From: Flavobacteriaceae bacterium
GTDB lineage: Bacteria; Bacteroidota; Bacteroidia; Flavobacteriales; Flavobacteriaceae
Assembly: GCA_002721175.1 (NCBI GenBank)
Contig: PBJR01000019.1
Coordinates: 15,067-70,071 of the forward strand
Length of the DNA stretch: 55,005 nucleotides
Direction: 5' to 3'
Shown piece after piece: positions 54,130-55,005 of this stretch. Within the stretch, counting starts at the first letter, position 1. The number at the start of each line of letters is the position of its first letter. Under the pieces are notes generated by a model. It searched no databases, was not told where the DNA came from, and saw only the letters and a program-made list of their open reading frames with translations. A program made the translations under genes and the position numbers.

Positions 54130-55005
54130 TTAAATAACCTGAATTATAAAGGTCTTTCGTTTACCACGATTTATAACAATATAACTGTCATTAATCAAAT
54201 CAGAATTAGTCAATCTATAATTTTCGTCAACTTTTTCCTTGTTGATCATAATTGAATTTTCGTTCAAAGCCCGCCGTGCATCTCCTCTAGAGGACAAGAA
54301 TTTAGTTTCATCAAATAATACTGAAATCATATCTAGCCCTGCTTTTATTCTATTATTTGGAATTTGTGCAGTTGGAACTCCTTCAAAAATATCTAAAAAT
54401 AGTGATTTATCTATGGATTGTATGTCTTTTTTAAAATCTTTACTAAACAAAATTTTAGATGCTTTTTCAGCATTAATCAGGTCATTTTTACTATGTACTA
54501 AAGCTGTAATTTCTCGTGCAAGACGATTCTGTAATAATCTTAAATGAGGCTCTTTTTTGTGTAAATTAAGGACATTATCAATATCATCTTTTTTTAAAAA
54601 AGTAAAGATTCTAATATATTTTTCTGCATCCACATCACTGCTGTTCAACCAGTACTGATAAAATTTATAAGGAGATGTTCGTTCAGCGCAAAGCCAAATA
54701 TTTCCTTCCTCAGTCTTGCCAAATTTTGATCCATCAGATTTAGTAATTAATGGACAAGTTATGGCATAGCCTTTTCCATTCAAGACTCTTCTAACCAATT
54801 CAACTCCCGTTGTTATATTTCCCCATTGATCACTTCCACCCATTTGGATAATACAATTATGGTTTTTATTCAGGTAAAAAAAATCGTAAGCCTGAATGAT
54901 TTGGTATGTAAACTCGGTGAAAGACATACCATTTTTTAAGGATCCTTTAATTCTATTTTTTACAGAGTCTTTAGCAATCATGTAATTGACCGTTAAGTGT
55001 TTTCC
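54130..55005 (-). CDS. tyrS: Tyrosyl-tRNA synthetase, 3' part only
   Basis: The frame runs off the right edge, leaving 291 residues of the C-terminal two thirds. It opens with GKHLTVNYMIAKDSV, and the tyrosine site IIQMGGSDQWGNITTG is complete. The KMSKS loop reads KFGKT. The anticodon-binding helical domain follows, and a C-terminal S4-like RNA-binding domain (SSRGDARRALNENSIMINKE) ends the protein, the form found in most bacteria. The N-terminal HIGH motif is outside the window. An internal ATG at 54979-54981 is not the start, because the conserved sequence continues upstream of it. Confidence 0.93.
   Translation of the reverse strand, partial: GKHLTVNYMIAKDSVKNRIKGSLKNGMSFTEFTYQIIQAYDFFYLNKNHNCIIQMGGSDQWGNITTGVELVRRVLNGKGYAITCPLITKSDGSKFGKTEEGNIWLCAERTSPYKFYQYWLNSSDVDAEKYIRIFTFLKKDDIDNVLNLHKKEPHLRLLQNRLAREITALVHSKNDLINAEKASKILFSKDFKKDIQSIDKSLFLDIFEGVPTAQIPNNRIKAGLDMISVLFDETKFLSSRGDARRALNENSIMINKEKVDENYRLTNSDLINDSYIVINRGKRKTFIIQVI

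Overview
The window is AT-rich chromosomal DNA from a member of Bacteroidota, most likely a marine-type Flavobacteriaceae. Three lines of evidence support this. The promoters carry the Bacteroidota -7 box TAnnTTTG (most often TATATTTG) and ribosome binding sites are weak. Three large secreted proteins end in a type IX secretion (T9SS) type A sorting domain. Several gene orders are familiar from flavobacteria: coaX-OMP-TPR-lptC-CNNM-ppiD, HMG-CoA reductase with a GYDIA-type GHMP kinase, rpsP-rimM, dnaE-trxA-DUF58 and mrp-nifU-FNR-ferredoxin. I do not assign a genus.

Layout. 1-3.9 kb: 5' part of a dipeptidyl peptidase IV, then the mevalonate-pathway pair (class II HMG-CoA reductase, GYDIA-family kinase). 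3.9-11.7 kb: a leftward envelope-biogenesis cluster (type III pantothenate kinase, outer-membrane protein, TPR protein, LptC, a tiny membrane protein, CNNM/CBS protein, PpiD-like foldase). 11.8-19.1 kb: tRNA-Phe, an SDR threonine dehydrogenase, a lipoprotein plus a large sortilin/BNR-propeller T9SS protein, a TPR protein and an ammonium transporter with a structured upstream region. 19.3-26.1 kb: metG, LD-carboxypeptidase, mfd and a DUF456 membrane protein. 26.1-33.7 kb: a rightward group of M1 peptidase, a histidine-phosphatase lipoprotein and a 1570-residue secreted protein. 33.8-43.1 kb: photolyase/cryptochrome, tRNA-Asp, DUF58, trxA, dnaE with a fused exonuclease, a lipoprotein, rpsP and rimM. 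43.2-50.8 kb: glutaryl-CoA-dehydrogenase-like enzyme, SGNH lipoprotein, the ferredoxin/FNR/NifU/Mrp set, an alkyltransferase-like protein, trmB and a two-component pair. 51-55 kb: a lamin-tail T9SS protein, a LuxE-like protein and the 3' part of tyrS.

The most interesting locus is 28.4-33.7 kb. The secreted protein contains a phosphohistidine swivel motif followed by a full dikinase ATP-binding module, the order found in glucan water dikinases rather than PEP synthase. It also carries a T9SS export signal, although the extracellular space is not expected to supply ATP. It lies 18 nt behind a SixA-like histidine phosphatase predicted to be a lipoprotein. Together they could be an extracytoplasmic phosphohistidine pair; this is inference.

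A second theme is start codons. At least six genes (lptC, mfd, photolyase, mrp, the alkyltransferase-like gene, trmB) appear to begin with TTG, and the response regulator has no ATG, GTG or TTG that would include its acidic pocket. Several starts given here therefore differ from the longest open frame. Much of the rest is ordinary housekeeping. I saw no CRISPR array, insertion sequence, prophage or rRNA.
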